From Fasciolopsis buskii (taxonomy: Eukaryota > Platyhelminthes > Trematoda > Plagiorchiida > Fasciolidae), in contig LUCM01000849.1 in assembly GCA_008360955.1 (NCBI GenBank), positions 109,418-173,417 on the forward strand: a stretch of 64,000 nt of DNA, read 5' to 3'. The notes under the pieces are model-generated. The model did not search any database and was not told the DNA's origin. It was given only the letters and a program-made list of their open reading frames with translations. How positions within the stretch are numbered: position 1 is the stretch's first letter; every line of letters begins with the position of its first letter. Below are positions 1 to 10,677 of the stretch, piece after piece. Made by a program: the position numbers and the translations under genes.

Positions 1-1605
1 AATCTGCAAAGGATGTGCGGGATGGAAAAGAATTTTCCGTGAAAATTTCCAACATTCTGATAAGTGCTGATCACATAGATTGAAATACAACTCAGTTGGT
101 GGTATGAAAGACACGGTTGGTAATTGATAGCCCCATCTAGGAATTTTCAAGTCCTTAAGTGAAAATGGAAAAATAACAAGAGCAGAGTAAAGAAGGATTG
201 GAAAAGCACATTGGTATACAAATCGGGAGATGGTGCTTTGATTCACCCAGTATTGCCGAATCTTCCTGATTTAAAATAACAGTCGTCGGAGAGTTTTTAC
301 ACAGGTAGAAATGTGAGTAGTCCACTTCCGATTTTTATCAATAGTAACTCCGAGCTCTTTCACAGGATCAACCCGGGTAAGTGTTTTTGAGTTGATGGAA
401 GACGGTTCGGATGGGTAGGCTGGCCGAGAAATAGAGAAAGAACAGACATTCAAAACATTTAGAAGTGTTGAGATTTAAACCAGCTCGTGTACAGAAATCG
501 TAAACAGAAGATAGGTTGTTGGAAAAACTTTGAAAGTCATCGTTATTTGAAACGGCTTGAGAGAGGGCAACGTCATCAGCATACTTAAACAGATGACAAG
601 GTGAGCTGATATAAGGAGAGAAAGGAAACGGTGAAAGAACAGCACCCTGTAACACGCCTGAGTTGTTAATCAACGGTTTCGAAACTTTGTCGTCCATTCA
701 TGTGCACTGGGTTCGGTTAGTAAAGCAATCAGACAACCATGCTAAAATAAAGGCCTGGGACAATCAAATGTTTCCAGTTTGTGAATTAGAAGAGTCCGTG
801 GGACTGAGTCAAATGCCGAAGAATAGTCTAGAAAGATGCAACGGACGTATTTCATCGATGTGTTTAAGAACTTACAAATGTGATGAATAAATGAGGCGAC
901 GGCGTCCAAAGTGGACCTGTTAAATTTATAGGCAAGTTGAAATGGGTCATCAGAAAAATGCACAGAAGGACGCAAGCGCTTAATTATAGCGCGCTCCGTC
1001 TGTTTAAGACCAGAAGATGTTAAGACGATGGTGCGAAAACGTTTTGCCAAAGCAATAGAACTGCTAGATTTAGGAATGGGAATAATAGTGATGGGTTCCC
1101 AACAGTCAGGGATGGAAGACGAGATTAATGACGAGTTAATTAGAGGAGTAAATGCATCGGCCAAAGCTACAGCACCAAGCCTTAAAAGAGTTGGCAGACT
1201 GTCATGACCAACCCCTGTGGTAATTTTAGTGGTGCGGAGAAGGTCGAGCACCTCTTCTCTAGAAAAACTTGTAACTGTCATATTATCACCCTGATCAAGT
1301 ATGACCGGGATATAAGTGGAAGGATGGATGAAAGCACGATTGATGCTGCCGAAATCCGCAGAAGTTTTCATATTCTTCTTTTTCTCACACAACAGTCGAA
1401 TGCCTTGCCATAGTAATCGACTTTTGTTACTAGTCAAGAGTTGGCTGGCGAATGTCATATCAACGCGTTGGATTTCCGCTGTTATTAGGTTGAAAACATA
1501 CAGCACGCTTGAGTTATTACGAGATTTGTAGAAGTGCGCCTTGCATCTTTCTAGAGATCTCAGTTTCTGGTTTAAGATACGGCCATTTGAGACGAATAGG
1601 TTTTA
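1..1605 (-). pseudogene. Rex1/CR1-like LINE ORF2 (reverse transcriptase) relic, cut by the window edge
   Basis: Read on the minus strand, this is a non-LTR retrotransposon reverse transcriptase. Frame 1605-742 shows an IPIPK motif, an FRTIVLTS-type motif, a QLAYKFNRSTLDA block and the catalytic block FLDYSSAFDSVPR. Frame 697-368 continues with GVLQGAVLSP and the catalytic KYADDVALS, then GLNLNTSKC. Frame 453-271 gives ELGVTIDKNRKWTTHI, and an open frame reaches base 1 with C-terminal sequence ending in HPAHPLQ. The YSSAFDSVP and YADD context is typical of Rex1/CR1-type LINEs common in flukes. At least two frame changes (near 700-740 and near 453) and a stop at 742 show it is dead. The endonuclease part is not recognised upstream of 1605. 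Clade assignment is by motif recall, not by phylogeny. Confidence 0.88.
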
Positions 1606-2164
1606 TAAGAGGCAGCAGATATCAAAGATTGCTTTGGCCATCTCTGTGAAAGTTTGACATTGTCACTGTGCAGGGGTTCAAAAGATAAACAGGTAGATGC
1701 GAGCGAAAGGGATTTCTGAAGAAGAATAAAGTTGTTGTGTGAAAAGTTACGGAGGCGAACTCGAGTTTGCTTTATTTGCCCAAAGGAATGGAAAGCTGAC
1801 CTAGATTATATCTTGGGCCTTAACAGACCATCGACCATTTTAATGGAAAAGCCAAATCAGAATTCCTTACCCTTAAAATTGCGTCACGTGATTATCCGTG
1901 TCCTTGTCGTCCAAGCACTCTGTTTGGTTTGAGCCGATTAATTGTGCTGAAGTTTTTAAGTGAATTTTTGTATTTCCTTGAGATTTCAGATGCTGATGAC
2001 TGGCGTGATCTGAGTTGTCCACTTTCGACGCACGACCCAATATCACTGCCTGCAATTTCCACATGTATATGCAATCTTTCTCCAGTCTGTACGTCGTTTG
2101 TTCTTTTTAATTCATTATTGGATTAGGCAGTAAAATTGATTAATGTGATGTAACCTGTGTTGTT

Positions 2165-2290
2165 AGGTTGAGGTTTTCAAGTGAAGTAAATGACTTCAAT
2201 GACAGGAATTGAACCCACCACCTGCTGGGTGGAATGCCACGATGCACACCGTTTGATCGTCTCCGGCACCTGAAGTAATGAACCGTGTTT
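2165..2290 (-). repeat. tRNA-derived SINE-like repeat
   Basis: On the minus strand there is a very good Pol III B box (GGTTCAATTCC), with an A-box-like stretch (GTGCCGGAGACG) about 50 bases upstream. This is the spacing of a tRNA-derived SINE head. No cloverleaf with a full acceptor stem can be folded by eye, so it is not called a tRNA gene. Copy ends are not resolved. Confidence 0.45.
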
Positions 2291-2299
2291 GTCAAGCTC

Positions 2300-4558
2300 A
2301 TTGGCAGATGCACAACACAGGCTTTAATATGGAGCAAGCACAACCTATTCAGTTTTACTTCTGGTTTATGGGACCATCAGCTGAACAGTTTCTCCAAGGG
2401 CCCGGCATCGACTCCCACCACATTTCAGGATTCACTCAGAAAAGTTAGTTGAATCATGAACTAAAGGTTACTAGATGCAGCCTTGAGTGAAAATCGAATG
2501 AAAGAACCTACCTTTTTCGTTGGTTGATGAAAATGGTAAGAATTTTTATTCTGGTTTTCATGTAAACGGAGCTAGTCTAAATGACGTACAGCGACAACAT
2601 AATTTCGTAACTAATTATCTGAAAATGCTCAGATGTATAAGGTTTTAATATTGCACAAAGTAGGCGGATGGAAAGAGCTTTGAGGACGTTTGTCTCTGGT
2701 AATTGAAACATCAGCTCCTTATTACTTTCACCATCTTGTCTGTGTTTGGATGAATGCATATTTTCAGGCAAAAGCACCTTTTTCATGAACAATCATCACA
2801 GTACGTTACTGAAATTTCAGGAATGTTCTGTTCGCAGTAAATGGCTAATTATGAGCCTAATTTTTTCAATACTGTGATAATCTGGTTAACTTAGGAGACA
2901 GCCTGAATTGATTGAACGCCGAAGCATCAATCATCCATCTGGTCTCTGTCAGCTATTGAGCTAACATGTGTCTGCATAAAACAGAAGTCCGCATTAGCAA
3001 CAAGCTGTCGAACAGACGAACCAAAACTAACTGAGGCTGACCGAGGTATTAAAACCTCAGGAAAACGGTATTTGGTACAAAACAATAAGTAAAACTGAAA
3101 GCGCTATCAAAATCTATTGGACCAGCGCCGGCGAACGTAATGCATCCAGCTGGCCCATCTCGGTATCCTAGAGTAGACGTGCGCAAGCTATAAAACAGTG
3201 AAGGTAGAATTGTCCCTGTTTTACTTTTTTCCTAGCCTCTTAAATGTAAGACGAACTGTGTGTTGTTTATAAGTTTTTGGCCTTGCTCCCAAATGAACTT
3301 GACTTAGCAAATGGAAATTGCTCTTGATTGTGTCTCTTACCTAGCTGAATAGCTGGAAGACCAATTCTTTCAATTACATCACTATGTCGATTTAGGCAAA
3401 ACAGTGAAATTCAGAATGCCCCATGACTTCTCATCTTATTGTTGCCCCTTAGGAATCACTGGATGAAGTCAGCTTACTAGTCGCAACTCTATTCCCTGAT
3501 TCTGACAAATTGCGAACTCAGTCTACAATTCTCTTCAGATAAAAGTCGCACTAAACAGCATTGTCGCTTTTTCTAAATCATTTTGATCCAAATCTAAACG
3601 GTTATTCTAATCTCGAACCTACTTTTACTCACGTCTATTACCCAGTCTTTGTCACACTTAGTACAAGTTGAAGAGAAAACAGATGAGGAAAGTCAATCAT
3701 GTAATTTGCTTTGGTGACACTCAAACGTCTTCTCCAGTGGTTCTCATATATCCAGGATATTCCTTTCAAACTAGAAAGCATTGTCCAGCTGGCTGAGACC
3801 AGTCACTGTTGTGTCGTTGCATCAACTCGAGTCCACTCTCGTTCTGGTGAAGCACGGAAGTTAATAGCTCAGGTTTGACCCCAAAATGATTAGTTATGTT
3901 TCTCAGGTACGTTTTACATAGAAGTGCTTCTGATGTGATATTCGCAGTCATAATCCTGTCTGAAATTACTATGTTCTTATTTTAAATGAAGAAGCTAATC
4001 AACATTAGTCAACATTTGTAATTTGTACTATTTTAATAACGTTTTCGCAGCATTACGATTTATTCTGCAACCGCATATACAATCCAATAAAGTATAAGGA
4101 GATACTGAAAACATAAGCCACCAATTTTATTATTTAACACATGGTCTCAAGAAATTAAATTGCACCCTTGTCGACAGCTTGCCCTAAATGGTTTTTCTCT
4201 CCGAGCAGAATATTTGATATTTCCACGAGCATGCCTACATTCAGACAATCAATATTGGCTGGCTTTGATGATCCTCAATCTCCGAGGAGTATTTACAGTA
4301 AAAGCAAAAGTTTCGGACAAACCAGTTACTAAATATTTTACCACAACAAGCAGTAAATATCAATTCCTATAAACCTCTATTTACTTTTCTTGTTTACGTC
4401 AATCTGCTGTGAAAAGGTGTGCCGGATTTACGGATTGAGCCTGAGCACTAACAGACAGCGGAGGCGAGATTGGAGCATAGTAAGATTCAGTTCTATTTTC
4501 AATGACTTGCATTCTTGACAAATTGCCTCAAATAATCAACGTCTAACTCGGCGGTGTT
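2300..4558. other. Intergenic, nothing recognised
   Basis: Only short open frames with no recognisable motif. If the VAL gene continues past its third exon, further exons would lie here or left of the window. I looked for the CAP motif HYTQ and its flanking CG on the minus strand and did not find it. Confidence 0.4.
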
Positions 4559-4614
4559 AATCCATGTTTTTGATATTATTCAAGATGACATCGTTAACCC
4601 ATACATGAAACGCG
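4559..4614 (-). CDS. Probable exon 3 of the VAL (CAP-domain) gene
   Basis: The minus strand has a pyrimidine-rich acceptor (CACAACCTTTTTAAG) followed by C GCG TTT CAT GTA TGG, reading AFHVWVNDV. The preceding exon ends with two bases of a Gly codon (GG), and the C completes it, so the phase fits. CAP proteins at this point usually have a short helix of the form A-x-x-x-W-x-N/D-E/D, which this matches. The frame then meets a stop after about 19 residues (NNIKNMD). So either the exon ends earlier at a donor I could not fix, or the gene is truncated. The HYTQ and cysteine motifs expected next were not found. The implied intron is about 3.5 kb. Confidence 0.4.
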
Positions 4615-7600
4615 CTTAAAAAGGTTGTGCTATAGTCATGGTTGGCTATCGCAAGATCACTCCGAATTATTACTATTTTTGTTGGCGAAAGAGTGAAGAT
4701 ATCGGTGCAGTGCTGCCTTGACTTGTTGCTTGATATCACATCATGCGAGATCGACCTGAATACCAGTAGCAGGCTTCACTGTTCGGTCAGCACCTTAAAG
4801 TCATTTGACAGGACCGTAAAAGAGTATATGACAGATCAGAGCTTGGGCTGTTCCGATTCGCACTCGGACTTAATTCTTGGTTTGCTCGCATGGCAGAGTT
4901 ATGAAGCGTATTCATTTGAATCCCTTTATGAGCTAATGTATTCCGTCATCCACATAAATTGCTCTCGTGGATTATACGGTTCAAGCTGGAACGTGCTTAG
5001 ATCTAACTATGCTGATGTTTGTTTGATTGAACAGCCATTCTGTAATCAGTCAATAATCTATACGAATGCGTAACCTTCGGGAACAGTTATTGAAAATTTA
5101 TATTCGCCAAAGTCTTTTGTTCTTCGTTCCAGCCGCAAGATTTATGTGTACTTGGCCGTAGGTCAGTGTAATTGTATACTGGAATGATAATCTCTTCCAC
5201 AAAGGGTAAATCGGCCTAGAAAATATCCCAGCTTAGCTCTGCGCTATGCAATACGTAAGGAACGGTAGGCACTCCAAAAACAGTTGTTTGCGACGATTTT
5301 ATTGTACGCTTCCACTTACACATCTGTCTTTGCACGCCTTGTTTAGCGGTATATTAACAGGAAATCGATAGGTTTTTCTGGGATGCCGTCAGGTAAGGGA
5401 GCATACCATGAACTGATTATATCAAATGAGTTTGATATTGCATGGAGGCTGATGTCGGTTTTTGAGGCGTGAACCAACATCCTCATATTAGACAATGAAG
5501 ATACATTTATTTCGCGCCTCTCCCCGCATTTCGGCGACATTCTTTTCGACTGGGGCAAATACATCTTTCAGTTTTGCGAAGCAACCGAATGAGACTTCGG
5601 AAATATACTCGAAGCAGCTTTGGTTTCAGTAATTCCCGTTGATTATTATACCATTTTGTTTGGAGTCCGGAGTGATGGTGAAGTTCATTATTCAGTTTTG
5701 AACTGGGCGTATCCTGGTGCAGAAAGGCTTGAATAGTGATGGAAAGCAGAATGTTTATTACAGATGCAGGGATCCATCCCCCCTTACTACCTTTGCTTTT
5801 TACACTATCACATAAATAACGCCGCATACCTAAGTCTCCTTTCGACATTCATGGAAGAGACAAAAATACCTGTGATTCGGCAATGAACATTGATGACTAG
5901 TGTTGATCTCCCAGTTACAAGTAAAAAACTAAACACTAATCGAGAGCGTTTTGTCACGGAGTGTAAAGATCAGAATGTTAACACCAGCGTTAATGATCAC
6001 ATCATATCTCATACCTAGACGAGGCAAGCAAAACAATGAGTAATTATTAGATGGATTTGCTTGTTTTGTTTCAAAATCCAACAAACTATGCAAAATAAAT
6101 GTTTCAGTCACAAAATCAGTGATTCAACCGGTGTTGGTTTCTGTGGACTGTATGAAATGGTAGAATTCCTGACGAGTGAAATGTTATCTTCACTTTCAGG
6201 AGTCGCAAGCGAATGACACATCCTGCCTTATATTCCTTTACATCTGAGGCAGTCAGGGGTTTAAATAAAGGTTTTGAATCAGTGTTCTTATAGCAGATGT
6301 GAATCTACCGGTCGCCTGTCACCTGCCCAATCAATGGCCTCCAGGGGTGCACCTACTTACCGAGGATTGCACTGGAGATTGTGTAAAAAACGAAGGATCT
6401 AAAAATGCCAGCAACACGAATATTGCTCTCAGTAGTGGAGAATTCGATGCATCTTCTTCAAGGGACTCATCATCCAGCATCGCACCCACTTCAGCATCGC
6501 GAAACCGTAAAATTATCGCAAAACCCCTTTATCCACAATGTTAGAAACTATTGTCCGTATATCCAATGCCATCAGAGTGGGACGAGAATGTGAGACGGAT
6601 GGTTATGAGTCGAACCTATCTGTCATTATTGTCAGTATACAGTAACGTGTAAGTGGGTTATGATTCTCTGACTGCAAAAATGCTCAGATGTTCAAATCCC
6701 AGATTGGTCCTCTCGTATCTTGTTATCACCTCTGACTTAGAGGCGTTATTCGAATTTCTGGAAGTTTTCGACTCCTCTCGATTTGCATCCAGGCTACCAT
6801 AAGAATCCAGTACCAATTGAGTGATAAAATTTCTCATTGAAGATGAAGGCAAACCTTTCGAAGTAAAACTGCTATCAGATAGGTTGAATTGGGTTTTGTA
6901 TAGACTATAGATTAAATACTGGTTTCAAAGCTTCACAAGAATTATGAATACTGCTAAGAAACCAAATCTTGAAGAACTTTAAGGCGGCATTTTGTTGGGG
7001 TTCGGGTCCCCTAGTTTTGAAGTAGAAGTTTACTATGTGCCAGGGACACTTGGTTTAAAATGATAACCATCGATATATCTTTTCAGTATCTGTCATAAGG
7101 CCAGTACAGAACGTAATGGTAAATGGTATCGCACTTACAACTAAAGTGCCCATCGTTAATAGCACAGTGAGTGAAGGTCAATCCAGATGTACCTAGTTTT
7201 GTTAGAAGCGACCGATGAGAGTCACATAATTAGACGAGGTAAGTAGTTAGACTTCGTCTAACAACACCTACAAAATTGTCTGCGTGACGGCATACAAAAC
7301 CTTGATCAAAATCCATAGATGCAAGTTCTATATTCAAAAACGGTTAACTGTTGTCCTCCAGCTGCCATGGTGTAAGCCGACCCAGTAGATGTATCATGTT
7401 GACAGCAATGATGAACATAACGATTATTCTGATAAAATCATTCACTGAAAGATCACTAACCAATCTTAAAGCGCAAGCAGTGAAAGAGTGCATCATAGTA
7501 GAAAACAAAAAGTTATTTCGCATCTACTACACTGGCTGAAAGAGAATTATCAAAAATTGTGTTCTTGTTGGTAGCAAAGGAGTTGAGATTTTCGATAAAA

Positions 7601-8089
7601 GTAACCATCTACCAAGTTACGCAATTTTCTATTCCTCCATTAAGCAATAACCAGAACCACAACGCTAACCTAGGTTACCATACCACTTACGGGGTTATTT
7701 CGGAATTGTGCAGAAACAATCCGGATTTGCCTAATATAAGCAAAATTGAGTAAGAAAATTAGTATCGTTCAAAAGACATAGAAAGATCGGGTGTGCTTGC
7801 GGGCTGTACAGTAATGCCCAGTTAATCAATGCACCATGTGACCATTTAAGATGGACCACTTTTTAGACCTATAGAAACAAGATTTCGATAAGCCATTCAG
7901 GTGCAATTCATGAACAACTCCGATATGATTCCGAAGTAATTGGGAAGTGGTATAGAGCAAAATGTTAATCCTTCCTCCGTTATTCAAGAATTCTTCAACC
8001 TCGCAGTATATAAGGACACGTTGTTCCAATACCCATAAGCCTTTCTTAACCGAATACTCCATAAATAACGGCAAAAAACGATAACTCAC
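4615..8089 (-). other. Putative intron 2 of the VAL gene
   Basis: It starts with the donor GTGAGT directly after exon 2 and would end at the AAG acceptor at 4615. Within it I see no better candidate for exon 3; open frames at 5848-5507 and 8131-7826 lack CAP motifs and a matching acceptor. The extent depends on exon 3 being correct. Confidence 0.35.
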
Positions 8090-8229
8090 CCGGAAATACT
8101 GCGTGCTCCAGCCCAGTTTTGACCAACCCAATAAAACGCTTTTGTCTGCCTTTCTTCTAATGAATCATGACCGACTTGACACTTGTTGGCCAACAATTGC
8201 GCTTTGCGAGCCAGTTCATCATCCCACGT
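8090..8229 (-). CDS. VAL / SCP-TAPS CAP-domain protein, exon 2
   Basis: This exon encodes the core of a CAP domain. It starts TWDDELARKAQLLANKC and later has YWVGQNWAG, which matches the family block W-D-x-x-L-A-x-x-A-Q and the G-E/Q-N-W motif. The acceptor is ATACCTAG before ACG at 8229 and the donor is CCGG before GTGAGT at 8089. Exon 1 ends in phase 0 and this exon starts in phase 0, joining PMQML to TWDDEL exactly as in the family. Length is 140 nt, leaving phase 2 for the next exon. The exon has no ATG, so a Met-based ORF call would miss it. Function by family: secreted CAP proteins of helminths, mostly host-interface or tissue-remodelling roles; the activity of this one is unknown. Confidence 0.85.
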
Positions 8230-10494
8230 CTAGGTATTCGCAAACCAGAAGACAATAGAAGTGACAAAAAGTCGTTTGATGCACCCGGGAGAATTGTCGT
8301 TCATTTTCCGGTAGGAGAAAGGCCGCTTCAAGTTTTAAACTGCACTGAATTTGCGTATGACCACTGAACACTGTTAACTGATATGTATGAAAGGTGAACC
8401 AACCACAACACGTACCATAACACGCATCATTCGACCATAATTAATTGCCTTTTTGGAACTAGCCCCTTGTTGCTTCGTCGTATCAACTCGTTCTCACCGA
8501 TGTCATAAACCGGATTTCCCCGTTACGTCAAACGTGGATTGCTTTTGACCTGTCTTTGTTTGATAACCTTTAATAAATAAAATCTAAATTAAACATTCTG
8601 TATTTTAGACTTCGATGAGATTTATTATCACAATCCGAAGTATATGGGCCCGAAAAGAACATCGTTGGGATTTGTTTATTCAACACTTGATTAGTTTTAT
8701 GCAAATAGTAGGAACTTGAACCGGATTTTATCTTGGATTATATCACTAATCGATACTTGCTGCCTGAATGTTTGCTCGATTGGCTTACAAACCACTTCAT
8801 ACGAACTCTTTTCTTTGGCGTGGCGGCTTTTGATGTATGCAGACTGGAGCCACTATTTCAGATGTCTGCTTGTCCCTAGTAACGGTAACCTTTGTATATG
8901 TATATACGTTTACGTATATCTATACACTTATGTATATCACCGGTTCGCAATGTCTTGCTCGCTTTTAGATTACGAATGGATCTCACGATGCCGAGTTGAG
9001 CATCTCTTTGGAACTGAGGAGTGTGGGATGCATCTCCCCTTCCCGGAAAATTAGCTTACGTGTACCGTCCGGCTTGGTTAAATATTAAGCCAATGGAAAC
9101 CAGTGAAATGTGATCGATTTCAACCACACATGGAGGTATGACTGAGGCCTTCAAACTAGCTTACAAGCTAAGAAGAAGGCTGCTTAAATTGGCAATGTCA
9201 AGTCTACTTTCGTCTAGTCTTTGTTCTAGATCCTGTTTATTGGTGTTCAAAAGCAGTCCTTGCAAAAACCGGATCTTTTCTAGCCAACTTGCCACTCCAA
9301 AGGTCACTTGGTCATTTGCAAATCTGATTCGCATGTGTCAGTCATAGCACTGAGAATTTCTTAAGCACATACACATAAGGGAACAGAATTTGTTTATTTA
9401 GAGTTTATAACTCATAAATCCTCGTCGAGCGATTCATGTCTACGTGTGTTGGCGCGCTAGCGGATGGGTAAAAACCATGGTTGTTTGTTGCAGTGTTTTT
9501 CTTGAATTCAGTGAAACGATTCGTAAAGCTATCAGTTACCTTCTTCAAAACTTCGCTTTTAAATACATTATAAGATTACATCACAAACAGTTTCGTACAC
9601 ATTTTTTAATTTTCGATTTCGGCCAATTTCACACTGTAAGCTGCAAGAGTTTCATGATATCTTAGCGAGACCAACTCCATCCTATTTATTATCCGAGACC
9701 TTTGTTTCCTTTCGAAGTCACAAATTTAAAAAAGATAGTAGGGACCATGAATTTGGTTCTGACCAGGATTTATATCCAGTTTAGTTGAGCATGCCCAGCT
9801 TTCCGGACGTACAAAACCTGTTCCGTGGTTTCTCTCCACAGTTACCCTTTTTCTCCTTCCTCAGGCTACTGACCACGACGTTGCTGAAACCTTTCTTGTT
9901 TCATAAGTGCACTACAGTAACTACTTGGGTTTTTACTGTAAGACCAATGGTTGGACAGCCAACCCCGAGGCGAAACTCTGTCCGGATTCCATGAAAATAA
10001 AGGTGCACCTGATTAGGCATCTGAGATTTTCAAAATCTCGTGTCTATCAATTAGCATCTAGATTTTGAACCAGGATGTAAAACGTTTAACTCTAGTCACT
10101 GTTTATATTTTTGAGACCCAGGTTGTGTGACTTTAAGCTTGCTTACGCTGGCTCACATACAGAAGGCAGTGCGAACTTTATGTTAGTTGTTTACGATATC
10201 CAGGACCGTATGGTGTATCGACAGTAGTCAGGGAACAAACGAGATTGAAGTTTCGACTTTTTATTGACCAGATTAAAAAAATGGCGATTTCAGTCTTTGA
10301 ATAGTTCGAGCCGACTTTCAACAGATTCCTGGGAGTTGGTGATTTATGACTAGAAGTTTGTCAATGACAAACAGTTAAGTTGACTATTTTTCCATTCGAC
10401 ATGTACAACATTTCGCCAGGTGAATGCCTTTCAGCATTCCGTATGTTGGTCAGAAAGACTTCAGATAAATGCACCCGAAATGGGGTTTACTTAC
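8230..10494 (-). other. Intron 1 of the VAL gene
   Basis: Bounded by a consensus donor (GTTG before GTAAGT at 10494) and the acceptor CCTAG at 8230. It contains an imperfect TA-rich stretch at about 8893-8938. No other gene was recognised inside. Confidence 0.75.
8893..8938. repeat. Imperfect TA-rich microsatellite in VAL intron 1
   Basis: An alternating TATATG / TATATACG / TACGTATAT stretch of about 45 bases. It lies next to a CCGGTTCGC string that faintly recalls the hammerhead repeat at 21 kb; that resemblance is judged too weak to call. Confidence 0.5.
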
Positions 10495-10677
10495 CAACAT
10501 TTGCATTGGGGCTGCTCTTGGCTGACCCGGGACTAGACCTTGCATCAGCATTTTTCTGTACTTGTTATGCTCGCCTAGGAAAATTTGGCGCTCATTTCCA
10601 GTTAGACCATGAGATAGCTGGTACAATAGCAATAAAACAACAAATCGTAAACTGGATATCACGAAACGATTGCACAT
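10495..10677 (-). CDS. VAL / SCP-TAPS CAP-domain protein, exon 1 with signal peptide
   Basis: The 61-residue first coding exon starts MCNRFVISSLRF. Residues about 8-24 form a hydrophobic core (VVLLLLYQLSHG), a plausible secretion signal. The mature part begins LTGNERQIFLGEHNKYR: the N-E-R-Q...H-N-K-Y-R block is the hallmark start of the CAP domain in helminth VAL proteins. It is followed by a basic/Met stretch and VPGQPRAAPMQML, also family-typical. The donor GTAAGT follows codon 61 in phase 0, and exon 2 at 8229 continues the domain. I chose the ATG at 10677 because it places the signal peptide at the N-terminus; further in-frame sequence exists upstream (up to about 10824) but looks non-coding. 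The gene reads away from the region to its right and no partner gene is nearby. Confidence 0.85.

Noticed and set aside
4642..5073. 143-codon open frame on plus
   Set aside because: No motif. It overlaps the acceptor side of the probable VAL exon 3 on the other strand. Likely chance.
6171..6204. CTGACGAG followed by GTGAA...TTCAC, hammerhead-like
   Set aside because: The stem could form, but the obligatory GAAA after stem II reads TTTC and no cleavage triplet or stem I follows.
8939..8975. Minus-strand GCGAACCGGTG beside a TA-rich tract, recalling the 21-kb ribozyme
   Set aside because: One core A is missing (GCGAA-CCGGT), the CTGANGA box is absent and stem I cannot be drawn. Too weak to call, though the TA context is noted.
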